Positions 43,855 through 54,449 are shown, counted from the stretch's first letter. The stretch: 64,000 nucleotides of DNA from Anastatus disparis (GCA_017163975.1 JAFFSR010000245.1:3487001-3551000); one strand, 5' to 3'. Numbers and translations: made by a program. Notes: a model not told the origin generated them from the sequence alone.

Positions 43855-45480
43855 GTTTAACGAATCTTTAACGTTTCCCTTGTTACCATCCGAGTTTGCT
43901 CTGTCTTTGTTTCTCGCGTTTTGTTGATCTGGTTTAATGGAATTATCCACCCAGTCGCACGGCTTGGTACATTTGAACGCGTTTTTACCGTACTTACTAT
44001 GATGGTAACAATAATGTCTGCGTTCTCTACTTTTGCTACGTCCGCGCCCACCTGCTTTGTTACCTTCGTGCCACTTTTTATCTTGCGAGCGTCTTTTAAC
44101 TGTATTGCGTTGGCTTACGAGCGCGTCGACTTTAGTCATCATTTCCGTTAAAATGTGTGTTTCATTCTGTTTGATTTCATGCATCACGTTATGATTTGCA
44201 TGTAAGTCGGCATGAATTTGATCAGCAAGCTCGACCGACGCCATTTCGTTTTCAGGTGTCACGTCTTCTCGTATAAACGGACGGATATTGCCTGGTAGAT
44301 TGGCTCTCCAAGCTTTAAGAATTGACGCGCGTGGCATTTGTTCTCCCGCAAGATTGATTAACTCGTATAAGTATTCCGATGGCTTTTTTGTTCCGATTTG
44401 ACAACCGCGAAATAATGTTTGTAATTTGGAATCCTGCGATTGCGTATATTTTTTAATTAAAATGTCTTTAATCCCGGCATAACGATGATTAGGTCTTAAT
44501 AGTTTGGTGCTATTAGATATTTCATCGACGGTACTATTGCTAAGATTAGGCATGACGTTTACGAATTTAATATTATCGTCCGTTATGTTTTGTATCGATA
44601 GTTGATACTCGAACATTTCGAACCATGTTACCGGATCGTGTTGCCAGAAGGGCATTTTGATTGGTTTGAATTTTATATTAGCCGCGACCGACGGTTGAGT
44701 GTTATGATTCTGTGTGTTTATGTTGGGCGTATTTGTTGTGTATACGGGAAAGGTTATAGGATGATTAGAATTGGAGAAAGTTCGATTGTTTATTATTGAA
44801 GGTTGTGTTATTTGTGTGTTTGGAATGTTTGATATTGAATTGAAGGTCGGGCTTTGTTCTGTAGGAAAAAGGTATGAAGTTTGTTTATATGTTGTTGTAG
44901 GGGCCGATGGAAGGTTATAACAACCTTGAGCATTTCTTGTGTTCTCGAAAAGTCTAGAATTTGAATTTTGCTGAGCCTCTAACGAATTTTCGTTCCTCGC
45001 TTGATTTAATACAAGCGTTTTTAACGACTCTATTTGCTCTGTTAAATTATTAATTTGCTCGCTATACGAATTTTGCATGAATTTAATTTTGTTAGTCAAA
45101 GTTTTTTCCATCCTTTCATAAGCCTCTCGTGGAACTGTTTTTTCGTTTGATATGTTATGAGAAGGTGGTCTAATGGATAAAAGCCTATTTTGATCAAAAC
45201 TATGCGCGGTTCTTTGTCTATTCGTTGATAAAGATTTTTCAAACGGTTTTTGGTTTTTATTAATAATTGAGTTTGTTAAATTTACATGAAATCCGGTGGG
45301 CGAACTGTCGGAAACGATTGGTCCTATAGCATTCTCTAGAGTTCCCAGGACGCCCCCGTCACCCGAGTACATGCTCTCTGAAGGAGAGCTGTTCTGTTGC
45401 ATACGTAACGCGTTTTCCGTACGTTCCGTGTTGCCGGGCTCGCTGTTTTTAGGAGGTGTATGGACTACTTTGGGAGGCAT
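43852..45480 (-). CDS. Gypsy Gag, 542 residues
   Basis: Intact frame from MPPKVVHTPPKNSEPG. Residues 1-115 are polar and disordered, and 119-165 are a predicted coiled coil (EAYERMEKTLTNKIKFMQNS). Residues 190-265 are Thr/Pro/Asn-rich. Residues 270-425 are the capsid-like domain (KMPFWQHDPVTWFEMFEYQL ... GEQMPRASILKAWRANLPGN). The tail is Arg/Lys-rich, then YCYHHSKYGKNAFKCTKPC, the Cys/His zinc-binding variant common in this gypsy lineage. The FW-x-x-DP-x-x-WF motif is diagnostic. Gag packages the RNA into particles. The C-terminus overlaps the frameshift signal. Confidence 0.92.
   Translation of the reverse strand: MPPKVVHTPPKNSEPGNTERTENALRMQQNSSPSESMYSGDGGVLGTLENAIGPIVSDSSPTGFHVNLTNSIINKNQKPFEKSLSTNRQRTAHSFDQNRLLSIRPPSHNISNEKTVPREAYERMEKTLTNKIKFMQNSYSEQINNLTEQIESLKTLVLNQARNENSLEAQQNSNSRLFENTRNAQGCYNLPSAPTTTYKQTSYLFPTEQSPTFNSISNIPNTQITQPSIINNRTFSNSNHPITFPVYTTNTPNINTQNHNTQPSVAANIKFKPIKMPFWQHDPVTWFEMFEYQLSIQNITDDNIKFVNVMPNLSNSTVDEISNSTKLLRPNHRYAGIKDILIKKYTQSQDSKLQTLFRGCQIGTKKPSEYLYELINLAGEQMPRASILKAWRANLPGNIRPFIREDVTPENEMASVELADQIHADLHANHNVMHEIKQNETHILTEMMTKVDALVSQRNTVKRRSQDKKWHEGNKAGGRGRSKSRERRHYCYHHSKYGKNAFKCTKPCDWVDNSIKPDQQNARNKDRANSDGNKGNVKDSLN
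43855..43861 (-). promoter_or_regulatory. Probable -1 ribosomal frameshift site, GTTAAAC
   Basis: Three codons before the end of gag the coding strand reads G TTA AAC directly followed by the TAG stop at 43852-43854. It fits the X-XXY-YYZ slippery pattern loosely (the first base differs from the following T pair). A -1 slip here leads exactly into the protease frame. A downstream pseudoknot was not assessed. Confidence 0.55.
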
Positions 45481-47246
45481 TTTTGCGGACGAGCGGTCGC
45501 AAAAGAGGGAATAACGCTTTTTAAATTTACGTAGTGACCAGTTCGAGAAAACTCTCTCCGAATATTATACGAAGTATGATTTGTGTATTTAAATGGATAG
45601 TAAAAAGGCGTCTTGTGCAGTTGGGATTTACCTCCACGTGCTCAGCGAGAGAGACCTCAAGTGGTCGGCGACTGATGCACAAAGGGGCTATCCAATGCAC
45701 AAGCGCAAATAATTAATAATACGCGCACTCGCTGTGCGAGTGAAAAATCGGAGAGAATTCTCCACGTGGCTCACTACCGGATAAAAAGCAATTGCGGTTT
45801 TCTCGTCTATTACCGCGTTAAAGTTATATAAAAAGGGCTCTTGGCACTCGCACCACTCTCGATAGTCCCCGTTAGAGATCCAAAGAGGAATCGACGAAGG
45901 AGCTTTCTTAAGCAATGCCAGCGCCTCGAGTTGAAGTGAGATTTTCTCACAATAATAAAGAAAAATGCGTGTATTTTAAGATATCTCAAAATTTTCAGAC
46001 GAGAAATCCCCAACTGTACGCAGTTAAAATTTTTGTATGTTAAAAATATATTAAAAATATGTGTAAAAATAAAAGAGTATATGTATATAAAAAAAAAGAT
46101 ATATATATGTGTATATGGACAAAGTACAATTGAATAAATATATAAAAGGTTAAGTACGACACAAACACATATGACTAGTTTTTATATATTCATAGAAAAT
46201 TCTATACTAAATTAAACTATACTAATTTGTCTAGAGTCGATTTATAATTAAATAATTCACAATTCGAGTATATAAAAAAAATTAATGCTAGTTAGTTAGC
46301 GCGAAAAACCGACTCCTCGCACTCCGCATTCGCTTAATGTTGAAAGATGTTCCACGATGACCTTGAGGTAGTTACTTCGATGTTAAATTTTTTGACCGTT
46401 TATTTCAGTTAAAAGTACGCGTTTTGCTAGACTTAAAACTGGCCGTTTCTTTGTCTTTAAGCAATTTCGCGTAACTACCGATCAAAAAGGAAATTTGTAT
46501 GCCGGACAAAATGCGTACATAAGCTATGACGCGTGTCTTAGGGCATAAAATTTACTATATAAAGATAATTTTTTAACTCTTTAATGAAAAATGAAAGGAG
46601 TGATATGCGCGAGAAAAGAAATTTTCCAACGCCAGACACAATGCGTACATAACCTATACGCGTGTCAACGGCGTGCTTTTTCACTAGTGTGACAAATAAA
46701 TTTCACTCGCGATTCACTTTACTTTAACGGCCACAACACGCACTGCCGTGAACAAAGAAAGATTTCACGTGATTTTGCGTGTTAAAAATTAATGGCGCCA
46801 CGTGGCCAAGATTCTCTAGAGAAAGGTTTTTTGTGCGAGTTTTTGCACTTTAACACTTTAATTCGCGCACTCGCGATTTTCTATTAGAGAAAAATAAAAT
46901 GTATGAAAGAGAGTGCACCTTAGCAACTCTCGCTACCTTAAGAAGATGTACTACGATGCTCCGGACAAAGACGTTGAGGCGAATGCCGCAGAAGAAACGT
47001 CCTCCACTTAGAGCTCGTAGGGGCCGTGCGATGCGTACGTGCGATGTTCCGCTTTTCCAATCCCTGCAGAAAGAAAGAAGACTCCTTGTGCGTGTGGATG
47101 AGCGACGAGAGCAGCAAAAATTCTGTGCTTGACCAGCAAACAGAAACCCAAAATGGCGGAATTTCGAGGCGTCCCTCTTGGTCCGTCGCTTGGTTGTTAA
47201 AATGGCTGCCTGGTCGTCGCTGAATCCTTCAGTCGGGGTCACCAGA
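45481..47246 (-). other. Gypsy 5' leader with primer-binding site
   Basis: Next to the 5' LTR, the minus strand reads TCTGGTGACCCCGACTGAAG (47227-47246), a TGG-starting primer-binding site two bases from the LTR. The leader is unusually long, about 1.77 kb. It contains a diverged duplication, CAAAATGCGTACATAAGCTA (46507) and CACAATGCGTACATAACCTA (46638), each followed by a CGCGTGTC word. Two short frames (45688-45915 and about 46850-47246, minus) show no known motif and I do not call them genes. Confidence 0.65.
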
Positions 47247-47531
47247 TGTAATGCCTTGTGTGGCAATGAATATATATATAATGCAGAAGGAGATCGGGAT
47301 CTGGAAAATAAGTCAGATACTATATAAGTTGAGTGTGACTTTATTAGGTAGCCAAAGCGACTAAGCGCAGTGGCTGGCGGAACAAGACTGAGGTACAGAG
47401 AAGCAGTCGTTGAGCTGCTTCCTCCTCGACTAAGTTGAGCCTGCGCAGAGGCGTTTTCATGTACACACTTACATGTGTGTTGGTGCGCTTACAGCGCCGC
47501 TCGCATACAGAGACAGGTGGGTGTCCCCACA
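47247..47531 (-). repeat. Gypsy 5' LTR
   Basis: The 285-bp partner of 36458-36742. The outer flank ACAT (47532-47535) completes the target-site duplication. It should carry the promoter. On the minus strand CTCAGTC lies about 40-50 bp before AATAAA, giving a short R region. Confidence 0.95.
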
Positions 47532-47535
47532 ACAT

Positions 47536-48420
47536 CAAATAATATAACAATTCAGATAAGTAATTTATTCCTTTATTGCATAAGTATTGCTTAATGGAGG
47601 TACAATATGTATATATTTTTAATTGTTTTTCATTTAAAAATAAGTATATAATAGCAATTAATGAAGGTTTGAGGTTATGAAGGTTTGAGGTTATGAAAGT
47701 TTTATTATTCTATATTTCTATTACTCAGATTAAAAATCATCAAAGTACCAAAAAAAAGTAATATATTTAAGTAATGTTTTAAAGATAAATTTATGTGCAC
47801 ATTTTAATAAAAAAAATAAGGTTAGAATAAATCAAGATCAAAATTTACTGTGTAACGTTTGGCTTTTCGGACGGTTGCCGTAGACAACTCGTTGACGTTG
47901 GTGGCATCAGACTTTTACTTTTACCTGAGGGTTGATACTGGAAGATGGTCGGTCAGAGGTTCGAATAAGCCAAAGTTCAAACTTATAAACTAAATTGAAA
48001 TTACTGAATTTAATAAAAATAAAAATGAGTTCAAGAATGAAAAGTTAACTGTAATAAAAGAAATGTATAAAAATTTAACTGTAATTAATATTAAAGGAAA
48101 AAGAAATTTACTATTGCGTTTAAATAACAATTAAATTGATGAAATAACAAATCTTAAAACTAAAGCGGTAAATGACGGGGCGGATTTACAGGACAGGTTT
48201 AGCGGAACGGGTAAATGAGTATGAGTCGTGCATTTTATATTTTTCACAATAAATATTCTTTGCGTTTATTGAGTTGATCTTAAAACTAATACAAGGTTGA
48301 TCAATTAAATGATAATCTCGGGAAAATTGGCTGGAAACGGCGGTACGCAAAAATATGAATAATCAAAATAATACAAAAATTAAATTATATCTTTTAGGCG
48401 GTCGGTATTAGTTTTACCGG
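47536..48420. other. No gene
   Basis: AT-rich. Contains a short exact tandem duplication of GAAGGTTTGAGGTTAT near 47663-47697. The segment from about 48160 becomes more G+C rich (GACGGGGCGGATTTACAGGA). Nothing else recognised. Confidence 0.45.
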
Positions 48421-48423
48421 TAA

Positions 48424-48585
48424 GGCCGCGATCACATGGTGCAGAATAGACATGCAGAATAGAGCTTGCGTAATAGAAATAACCAATGAGAAGAAAGTTA
48501 GAAAGTTGCAGAATAGCTCTAATTGGCTATTTCTATTACGCAAGCTCTATTCTGCGTGTCTATTCTGCACCATGTGATCGCGGCC
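48424..48585. mobile_element. 162-bp MITE, PIF/Harbinger-like
   Basis: The ends read GGCCGCGATCACATGGTGCA and its complement, with TAA on each side (48421-48423, 48586-48588). The stems of about 60 bp include TGCAGAATAGAGCTTGCGTA. The 3-bp TWA-type duplication and GG-starting ends fit PIF/Harbinger. The near-perfect arms suggest a young insertion. Confidence 0.88.
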
Positions 48586-48589
48586 TAAT

Positions 48590-48860
48590 GCAGTTTCACA
48601 AAATTATACTTAACAATAAATTCCGAACGGTATCGGTTACAAACTAAAAGGAAAGATATACTATTTACAGGTTACGAGATATAATTGATCTCTTTCTGGC
48701 AGTCGGTATTTATTTTTACCGCTGGCGCGGTTTTTAACAATCTTATTATTAATAAATTCCGAACGGTATCGGTTACAAACTAGCGTAAAAAGAAAAATAA
48801 ACTATTTACAGGCTACAATATTATCGACGGTTAGCACGGTTGGAATCTACTTTACCGGCA
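48590..48860. repeat. Tandem repeat of about 131 bp
   Basis: AATAAATTCCGAACGGTATC followed by GGTTACAAACTA occurs at about 48616 and about 48748. Each copy is followed by a CTATTTACAGG word, and a diverged GGCGGTCGGTATTAGTTTTACCGG / GGCAGTCGGTATTTATTTTTACCG pair flanks the copies. Confidence 0.7.
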
Positions 48861-48939
48861 GCGGATAATATGAGCGGTGTCTCCGTGACATTCGGTACAG
48901 GCTTAAGGTACAGGCTGGTGTCAGAGGGAGACAGGAAAG

Positions 48940-49200
48940 GTTACCTCCAAGTCTTAACGTAGACATGGAGGGGATGTACTAGTCGTGCGTACTCGCATCG
49001 CCTAGCGGAGGACCTACCCCGACCGAGAAGGTGGTGGTAGTTGTCAGGAATCAGTGTCGGGCAACCCCACCCTTACTCTGACGGAGAGGTTGGAGGCTAA
49101 CGTAGGGCAATCCCACCCTTACGTAGCTTAAGACAGGAATACGGGTGAAGGTAACTCCCACTGTGTCGAGCAATCCCACTCTTACACAATGGAAGGGGAG
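48940..49200. repeat. G+C-rich segment with GGGCAAYCCCACCCTTAC repeats
   Basis: GGGCAACCCCACCCTTAC (49059), GGGCAATCCCACCCTTAC (49105) and GAGCAATCCCACTCTTAC (49169) occur at 46 and 64 bp spacing. They lie inside a patch much richer in G+C than its flanks. It may be retroelement leader or LTR debris. The minus-strand frame across 49097-49363 has no recognisable motif. Confidence 0.5.
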
Positions 49201-49348
49201 ACGAGTCCAAAGGCTGGCTCGGCGGCTTGCTTATATATGCTATGGAGCTCGCTATTCCCGTTGCGGGAGTAGCGCCTCGTAGCGGCTGAGCATATGAACT
49301 ATGTCTAGCGCGATTTTTGAATCGTCGCAACTGATAACAATATATGAT

Positions 49349-49925
49349 ACAATTGACGAACAAACTGTATGTCTATTTTTAATGAAAATTTGAAGAATCT
49401 ACTTATACGAGTGTGCTATTTCATAATATACAATACTATTTAGTTAAACTTATTATATTAAATATTAATACATAAATAAATAGAAGTATAAAATGTGTGT
49501 TAATTTCAGTAAATGTAGTTTGAAAATAATTTGGACACTGATAAAAGTATGACTACGGTAGGTAGCTTTGTTATAGATTAACATATAAAATTTGTATTAC
49601 AGTTGACGAACAAGCTATATGTCTATTTTTGATGAAAATTTGAATAATTTACTTATATTATTTAGTTATTTTATTATATACATTACTATTTAACTAAATA
49701 TTAATACATGAAATTAAAAAATGGAAAAACAATTTATGTTTTAATGAATAAAGCTTGAAAATAATTAACATGCTGATAAAATTATAACTATAGTAAGCAT
49801 CTTTTTTATAGATTTGTATATAAAATTTGCATTACAGTTGACAAACAAGCCATATGACTATATTTTCAATAAAAATTTGAATATTTATTAATATAGGTGT
49901 GCTAGTTTATAATATACAATGAATT
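49349..49925. repeat. Three tandem copies of a roughly 240-bp AT-rich unit
   Basis: ACAATTGACGAACAAACTG (49349), ACAGTTGACGAACAAGC (49599) and ACAGTTGACAAACAAGCC (49835) each begin a copy containing ATGTCTATTTTTAATGAAAA, TAATATACAAT and GAAAATAATT words. The third copy is truncated. Confidence 0.75.
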
Positions 49926-51319
49926 AATATTTAATATAATATATTTAACTGATTAGTTTACTTATACATGTGGGTTATTTTATAATATACAGACATAAGC
50001 TGAAATAACTTGGGCGCCTATGCACTTTCTACTCAACTGTAGTTACTTGAGCTATCAGACCTGAGTTTCAGCCTGAAAAAAATCAGATTTAAATGTGATT
50101 GATAATTTTTTGTTATTATAATATTATCTAATAAAACTTCTTTTTAGCTCAAATATACATTAAATAAAAAAGTTTGATACATGAATAGTTTTAAAAACCC
50201 TTATCTGATGCTTACAATCCTTTTGATTAGTTAAAAATTTGATTTTGTTTATTTAATAACACTATTCAAAATGAAATAATGTTGTATGTGTATCATGTCT
50301 TAGGATTTATGAGTTATAAATATATTTTGATACACTTCTACTTTCTCATAGAGAAAACATTGTATCAATAAAAAAATTTGTTCTATTTTTTTTTATTAAT
50401 TTTTACATATTTAGACTCGTGGAAAAAAGTGGTTTCCACCCTGTTAAAAAAAATCAGGCGAGAAATCACCTGATTTCTTAGGTGATCTATCATGCCAAAA
50501 TCTCATGTAATGATCTCTCACCTGATTTTTTTTTGTAGCGCAGAAAATGTCTATGTATGTGCGTGTGTATGTACTCATTACGTCAATTAGATCTCGAAAA
50601 GTACTCGACATATTTCCTTCAAATTTTGCATACAATTTATTTTTTTGTCTAACTGGTACGGAAGCTATTGAAAACTGGTTTTCTTGGCATAGTTTTAATT
50701 TTAGAACAATTTAAAATATTTTTTTTCAATTCTAATTTTTATTTTTTTTTTGTATCTTACTTTAAGTACTCGATGGATTTGCTCTAAAATTTGCTTGGAA
50801 ATTATTTGCGACTACCAAAAGAAAAACTTCTGAAAACTGATTTTCTTAGCGTGGTTTTAGTTTTAGATAATTTTGTGAAATTTGAAAAAAAATTTCATTT
50901 TTTTTTTTATTTTACGTAAATTACTCTATAGATTTGCCCCAAAATTCGCATGCAAGTTATTCGCCACTGTCAGAAGAAAAAAATTTTTAAAAACTAATTT
51001 TCTTGGCGCAGTTTTAATTTTAGAGCATTTTGAAAATTTTGAAAAAATTTTAATTTGAAACCACTTTTTTCGACTCCCTGAGTCTAAATATGTACAAATT
51101 AACGAAAAAATAGAAAAAATTTTTTCACCGATACAATAATTTTGCTATGAGAAAGCAAAATGAAATCAAAATACTCTAACACAATGAGCACTATGAGAAA
51201 GCATTACACCAAAGCACTTGGCAGCGTTTTTATAATAAGTTCAAATAAATGTAATACATATATTTATTATTACCTATAATGCGGTTATGAAGTAGCTAAG
51301 TAAAGTCATTTATTTAATA
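49926..51319. other. No gene; contains a short palindromic unit at about 50437-50545
   Basis: CCCTGTTAAAAAAAATCAGG opens a unit with AAATCAGG...CCTGATTT pairing. It contains TCATGCCAAAATCTCA (50490-50505), which also occurs at 25839. From 50640 to 51080 a loose duplication (TTTTCTTGGCATAGTTTTAA, TTTTCTTAGCGTGGTTTTAG, TTTTCTTGGCGCAGTTTTAA) repeats three times at about 160-170 bp. No coding potential. Confidence 0.55.
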
Positions 51320-51820
51320 GTCATTAAATATATAAAGATGAAAAAAATGCTTTTTTTTATTATCTGGTTCGCCCTATTGGCCCGATGCAGCCTCTTGGCC
51401 AAGCTACCGACATCCTTGACCACCTCTGTGTCAGGATGTTTGCCTACCTTTTTTCCTTTACCTATATGTTTTCTGTACCTTTTATTTTTCCTACCTATTT
51501 CTTTACCTATTTTTAATCTACCCATACCCGAGAAATCACAGACTGCCGCGTCCCTAGAACAGTCGGTAAGTAGATTTCTACGGTAGATTCCTGCATTTGC
51601 CCAGGCCTAAGCCTGTGACGTAGGGAAAACTCCCCCAGGAGAAAACCTACGCCAGGAATATTTTACCCATCGCGATCAGAAGTTCTTTTTCCGATGAAAA
51701 ACGTCTGAAAAAAATTTCAGGTGTTTTCACCGGGAATCGAACCCCCGACCACTCGGAGCGAATGTGTAGAGACCGTATAAGGCGTATGCCTTAGCCGGTT
51801 ACGCCACAGACACTCTATAA
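51320..51820 (-). mobile_element. tRNA-derived SINE
   Basis: On the minus strand an RNA polymerase III A box TGGCGTAACCGG (51795-51806) and B box GGTTCGATTCC (51733-51743) lie about 50 bp apart, as in tRNA genes. The acceptor stem does not close properly and a body of about 400 bp follows with no second tRNA feature, ending in an A/T tail near 51340. ATAAAGATG on the left (about 51330) and ATAAAAGATG on the right (about 51819) are a likely target duplication. It could be scored as a tRNA pseudogene by a scanner. Confidence 0.7.
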
Positions 51821-52020
51821 AAGATGCTTTTGTAATTTTAAATAATGAGGGATTTTTAAACTCTTATTACCAATAATAGTATTTAAAATTTTAATTTACT
51901 GTAATATGTAATTGAATTTAATGCAAAAGTAAAAAATAAAAAGTTTTTTTTTGTGAAAAACTTTTTGATCTTTTATTGCAAAATTTATATTATTTTCATA
52001 CATTATTTTAAAACTCGGAA

Positions 52021-52146
52021 ATTGATAGTGATGAAAATCATTAATGAATCAGATGAAATGTTTCTTCTAGAATATTTAAATTCTTTTAATCCTTCCAGTA
52101 AATTACATTTGAGAGAAAAATTTATTGTAATGCTTATAAGAAATAT
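52021..52146 (+). pseudogene. Helitron helicase fragment A
   Basis: Reads ESDEMFLLEYLNSFNPSSKL then FIVMLIRN. In Helitron helicases an EFLNSLxPSGxPPHxLxLKxGxxxMLLRN segment precedes motif V, and this matches in order. The frame is interrupted at 52147 by a TIR element and continues at 53918. Confidence 0.65.
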
Positions 52147-53917
52147 GGGTAAATCTTTCATAATGTTAAAATTTCACCTGCAACAAATTGAAAAAAAAAA
52201 AATACAGGCACACGTATAAAACTAATTTTCTCTTAATGTTGACGTATTATAATGAAAGAAAAAAATCGTGTTACTCACTTTTAAGGGTAGTCTTTTTAAC
52301 AAACATCAAAAGACAGATTTTCGAGTAAATTTTTCATAGTGTTAAAATTTACTTTCAATAAATTAAAAAAAATTGAAGACACATGTATCAAATTTATTTT
52401 TTTTAAATATTGATATATTAAAATGATAATAAAAGAAAAAATCGCATTACTCACTTTTGAAGATAGCTTTTTTTAATATAAGACATTTAAATATATTCAT
52501 TATTATCACACCCAGGTATAATATTTTACCTATCTCAGATCAGTTTTTTAAGTATTTTGGGCTATAATAGATCATTTTCCATTGAGCTTTTTCATTTTTA
52601 CATGTTTAATATGTTACAGAAAATATTTAAATACGCAATTTACATTAATAATTACAAAATTTTTTGTAATAAATAAAATATGCCAGAAATGGCAATTTTT
52701 TTGGAAAATTCATTAATTAATTCGGGTATTAAAATTGAGTGATATTAGTTACCCAATGGCTTTTGGGATTGCTGATTACAAATCATAAGTGAGTGGAATA
52801 TCAATTTATTTTTGCTAAAATTGTCAATCTTAGAGTATGAAATTTGACATAGATTTGTGTAGTTTATGTTTTCGAATAAAAATACTTATATTCCTTTTAA
52901 CCAAATATTTTAGTTTATTTAATAAACATTAAAAAATATAAAAATCGAAAAATTTTGATAAATAATCTTAGCATCGTAGCATTATGAATAATAGAAAAAT
53001 CACGGTTATATAAACAAAATCTCGAAATTAGAAAATCGGTTTTTAAATCTAGAAATTTCAGTGATGATTCAACTCAACGTTCTAGGTGTAAGCTATTAAT
53101 ACATACTAAAACTGAGCTTTTTAAAGTTTAAACTCTTTAAAATTAAAACATTGATAGAAACTAGGTAATCGATGTAAATTTGGAAAATTTAATAACCGGG
53201 AAAAATTCAATGATTTCCAGAATACTCGAAATAATACTTCAAAAGCAACTTAAAGATTACATTGAGTATTATAAAATAGTAAATTACAAAGTTCACAACA
53301 GAGAAAAGGTGAATCAAAGCTTAGATTTTCATATTAGTGGATAAAAACCTATTTTCAAAAGTGAGTCACGTTTTTTAAGTATAATTTCAAACGAACAAAG
53401 AACTTTATCTACACTAGGCACACGTTCCTAATAAAAAAATTTCTCTTTGTGATTCTAAATATTACCTTTTGATGTAGTTTAAAATGTCACCGCTGAATAG
53501 TCTTTTTTACAGCATCGTATTTTCCAGAAAAAAGTAAAATATATAAATTTTTGGTAACATTTTAATAACCTTTCAGAAAGTACTTTTGTTAACAGGCACA
53601 CACCCATGCTCTTGATTTTCCAAAAGTATGTGTATAGATAAAGCTTTGGTGTGAATTTCAAATCAAAAAAGCAGTAGTCATTTTTTTTATAGCGATAATT
53701 TATCATTTTACATGGCCTGGTAACATTTAAATTAAAAAAAAAAACCTCTTTTCCCCATCCGCCATAAAATGACACGTCTAATTATCATTAAAAATATAGC
53801 AAAATTAGTTTCTAATAACTCAATAAATCAGTGAACATTTGCTAACAAGATGTGCTATCTCATATTTAGGAGAAATGACGCAGTAACATGATTTTTAAAA
53901 GTATGAAAGAATTACCC
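52147..53917. mobile_element. 1.77-kb element with GGGTAAATCTTTCAT ends, inserted in the helicase gene
   Basis: Left end GGGTAAATCTTTCATAATGT. Right end (inverse) GGGTAATTCTTTCATACTTT. AT stands on both sides. The left part contains a diverged tandem duplication of about 177 bp (52147 and 52324). A related GTGAGT/ACTCAC word pair occurs at 52275, 52452 and 53362. No transposase frame. The insertion point splits helicase coding sequence cleanly, which supports the boundaries. Confidence 0.65.
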
Positions 53918-54162
53918 ATTTAAGTATTAATAAAGGTTCATGCAATAGTGCGAGATTGCAAATTTTAGAATTTTTTAATTATTTATTAAAATGTAAAATT
54001 TTGACGGGTGGTATAAGATAATATTTTTCCAAACCGTAGTAGATTATATTGTGAAAATGAATATTCCTTTTACATTTAAAAGAACGTAATTTTCATGTGA
54101 ATTATCTTTTGCTGTGACGATTAATAAATTACATGGACAAACGTTTGATAATATAATTATTG
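53918..54162 (+). pseudogene. Helitron helicase fragment B
   Basis: Reads LSINKGSCNSARLQILEFFN, LLKCKILTGG, then FTFKRT (TAA at 54087-54089 where Gln is usual) FSCELSFAVTINKLHGQTFD and NIII. These are the last helicase motifs before the C-terminus. It ends at the 15-bp repeat ATAATATAATTATTG flanking the next insertion. Confidence 0.8.
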
Positions 54163-54449
54163 TTTTAAGGAACTGAACACGATTAAAAACAATTGTGTAG
54201 TCTGTTAACCTTTTTTTTCTGTTACTAAATTGTCTGTTGAAGTAACAAACAAGAATGTGACGATTTAACAGACTTTATGTCAGTTGATTATGAAAATGTC
54301 TGTAACAAACGACTAGAACAGATAGTCCAGGAGCAAACTTCATAAGTCTTGGTCGATCGAGGTTTTCAATTCTACCCACGTTTTTTTTTATGTATTTTGA
54401 CCTGCTGAATCCGAATTTTTTTGGGTAGAATGTCTGAAAATAGCGCATT

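Larger units (their letters stand above)
36458..47531 (-). mobile_element. Complete Ty3/gypsy LTR retrotransposon with extra F-box/LRR-like ORF
   Basis: 11,074 bp, minus orientation, bounded by 285-bp LTRs and by ACAT on both sides (36454-36457, 47532-47535). On the coding strand the order is 5' LTR, PBS, a leader of about 1.77 kb, gag, a -1 shift site, protease-RT-RNase H-integrase, a third ORF, about 1.29 kb 3' untranslated, PPT, 3' LTR. The LTRs differ at about two positions, so insertion was recent. gag and ORF3 are open, but pol carries two frameshifts and an integrase deletion, so this copy cannot supply its own enzymes. Base composition is higher in G+C than the flanks, as expected of a newcomer in an AT-rich region. 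Confidence 0.95.

Noticed and set aside
46850..47266. A 138-codon basic minus-strand frame in the gypsy leader as an accessory gene
   Set aside because: It starts in the LTR and spans the primer-binding site, and shows no motif. I treat it as leader sequence.
51720..51820. A functional tRNA gene on the minus strand
   Set aside because: A and B boxes are present but the acceptor stem is mismatched and the sequence continues into a SINE body.
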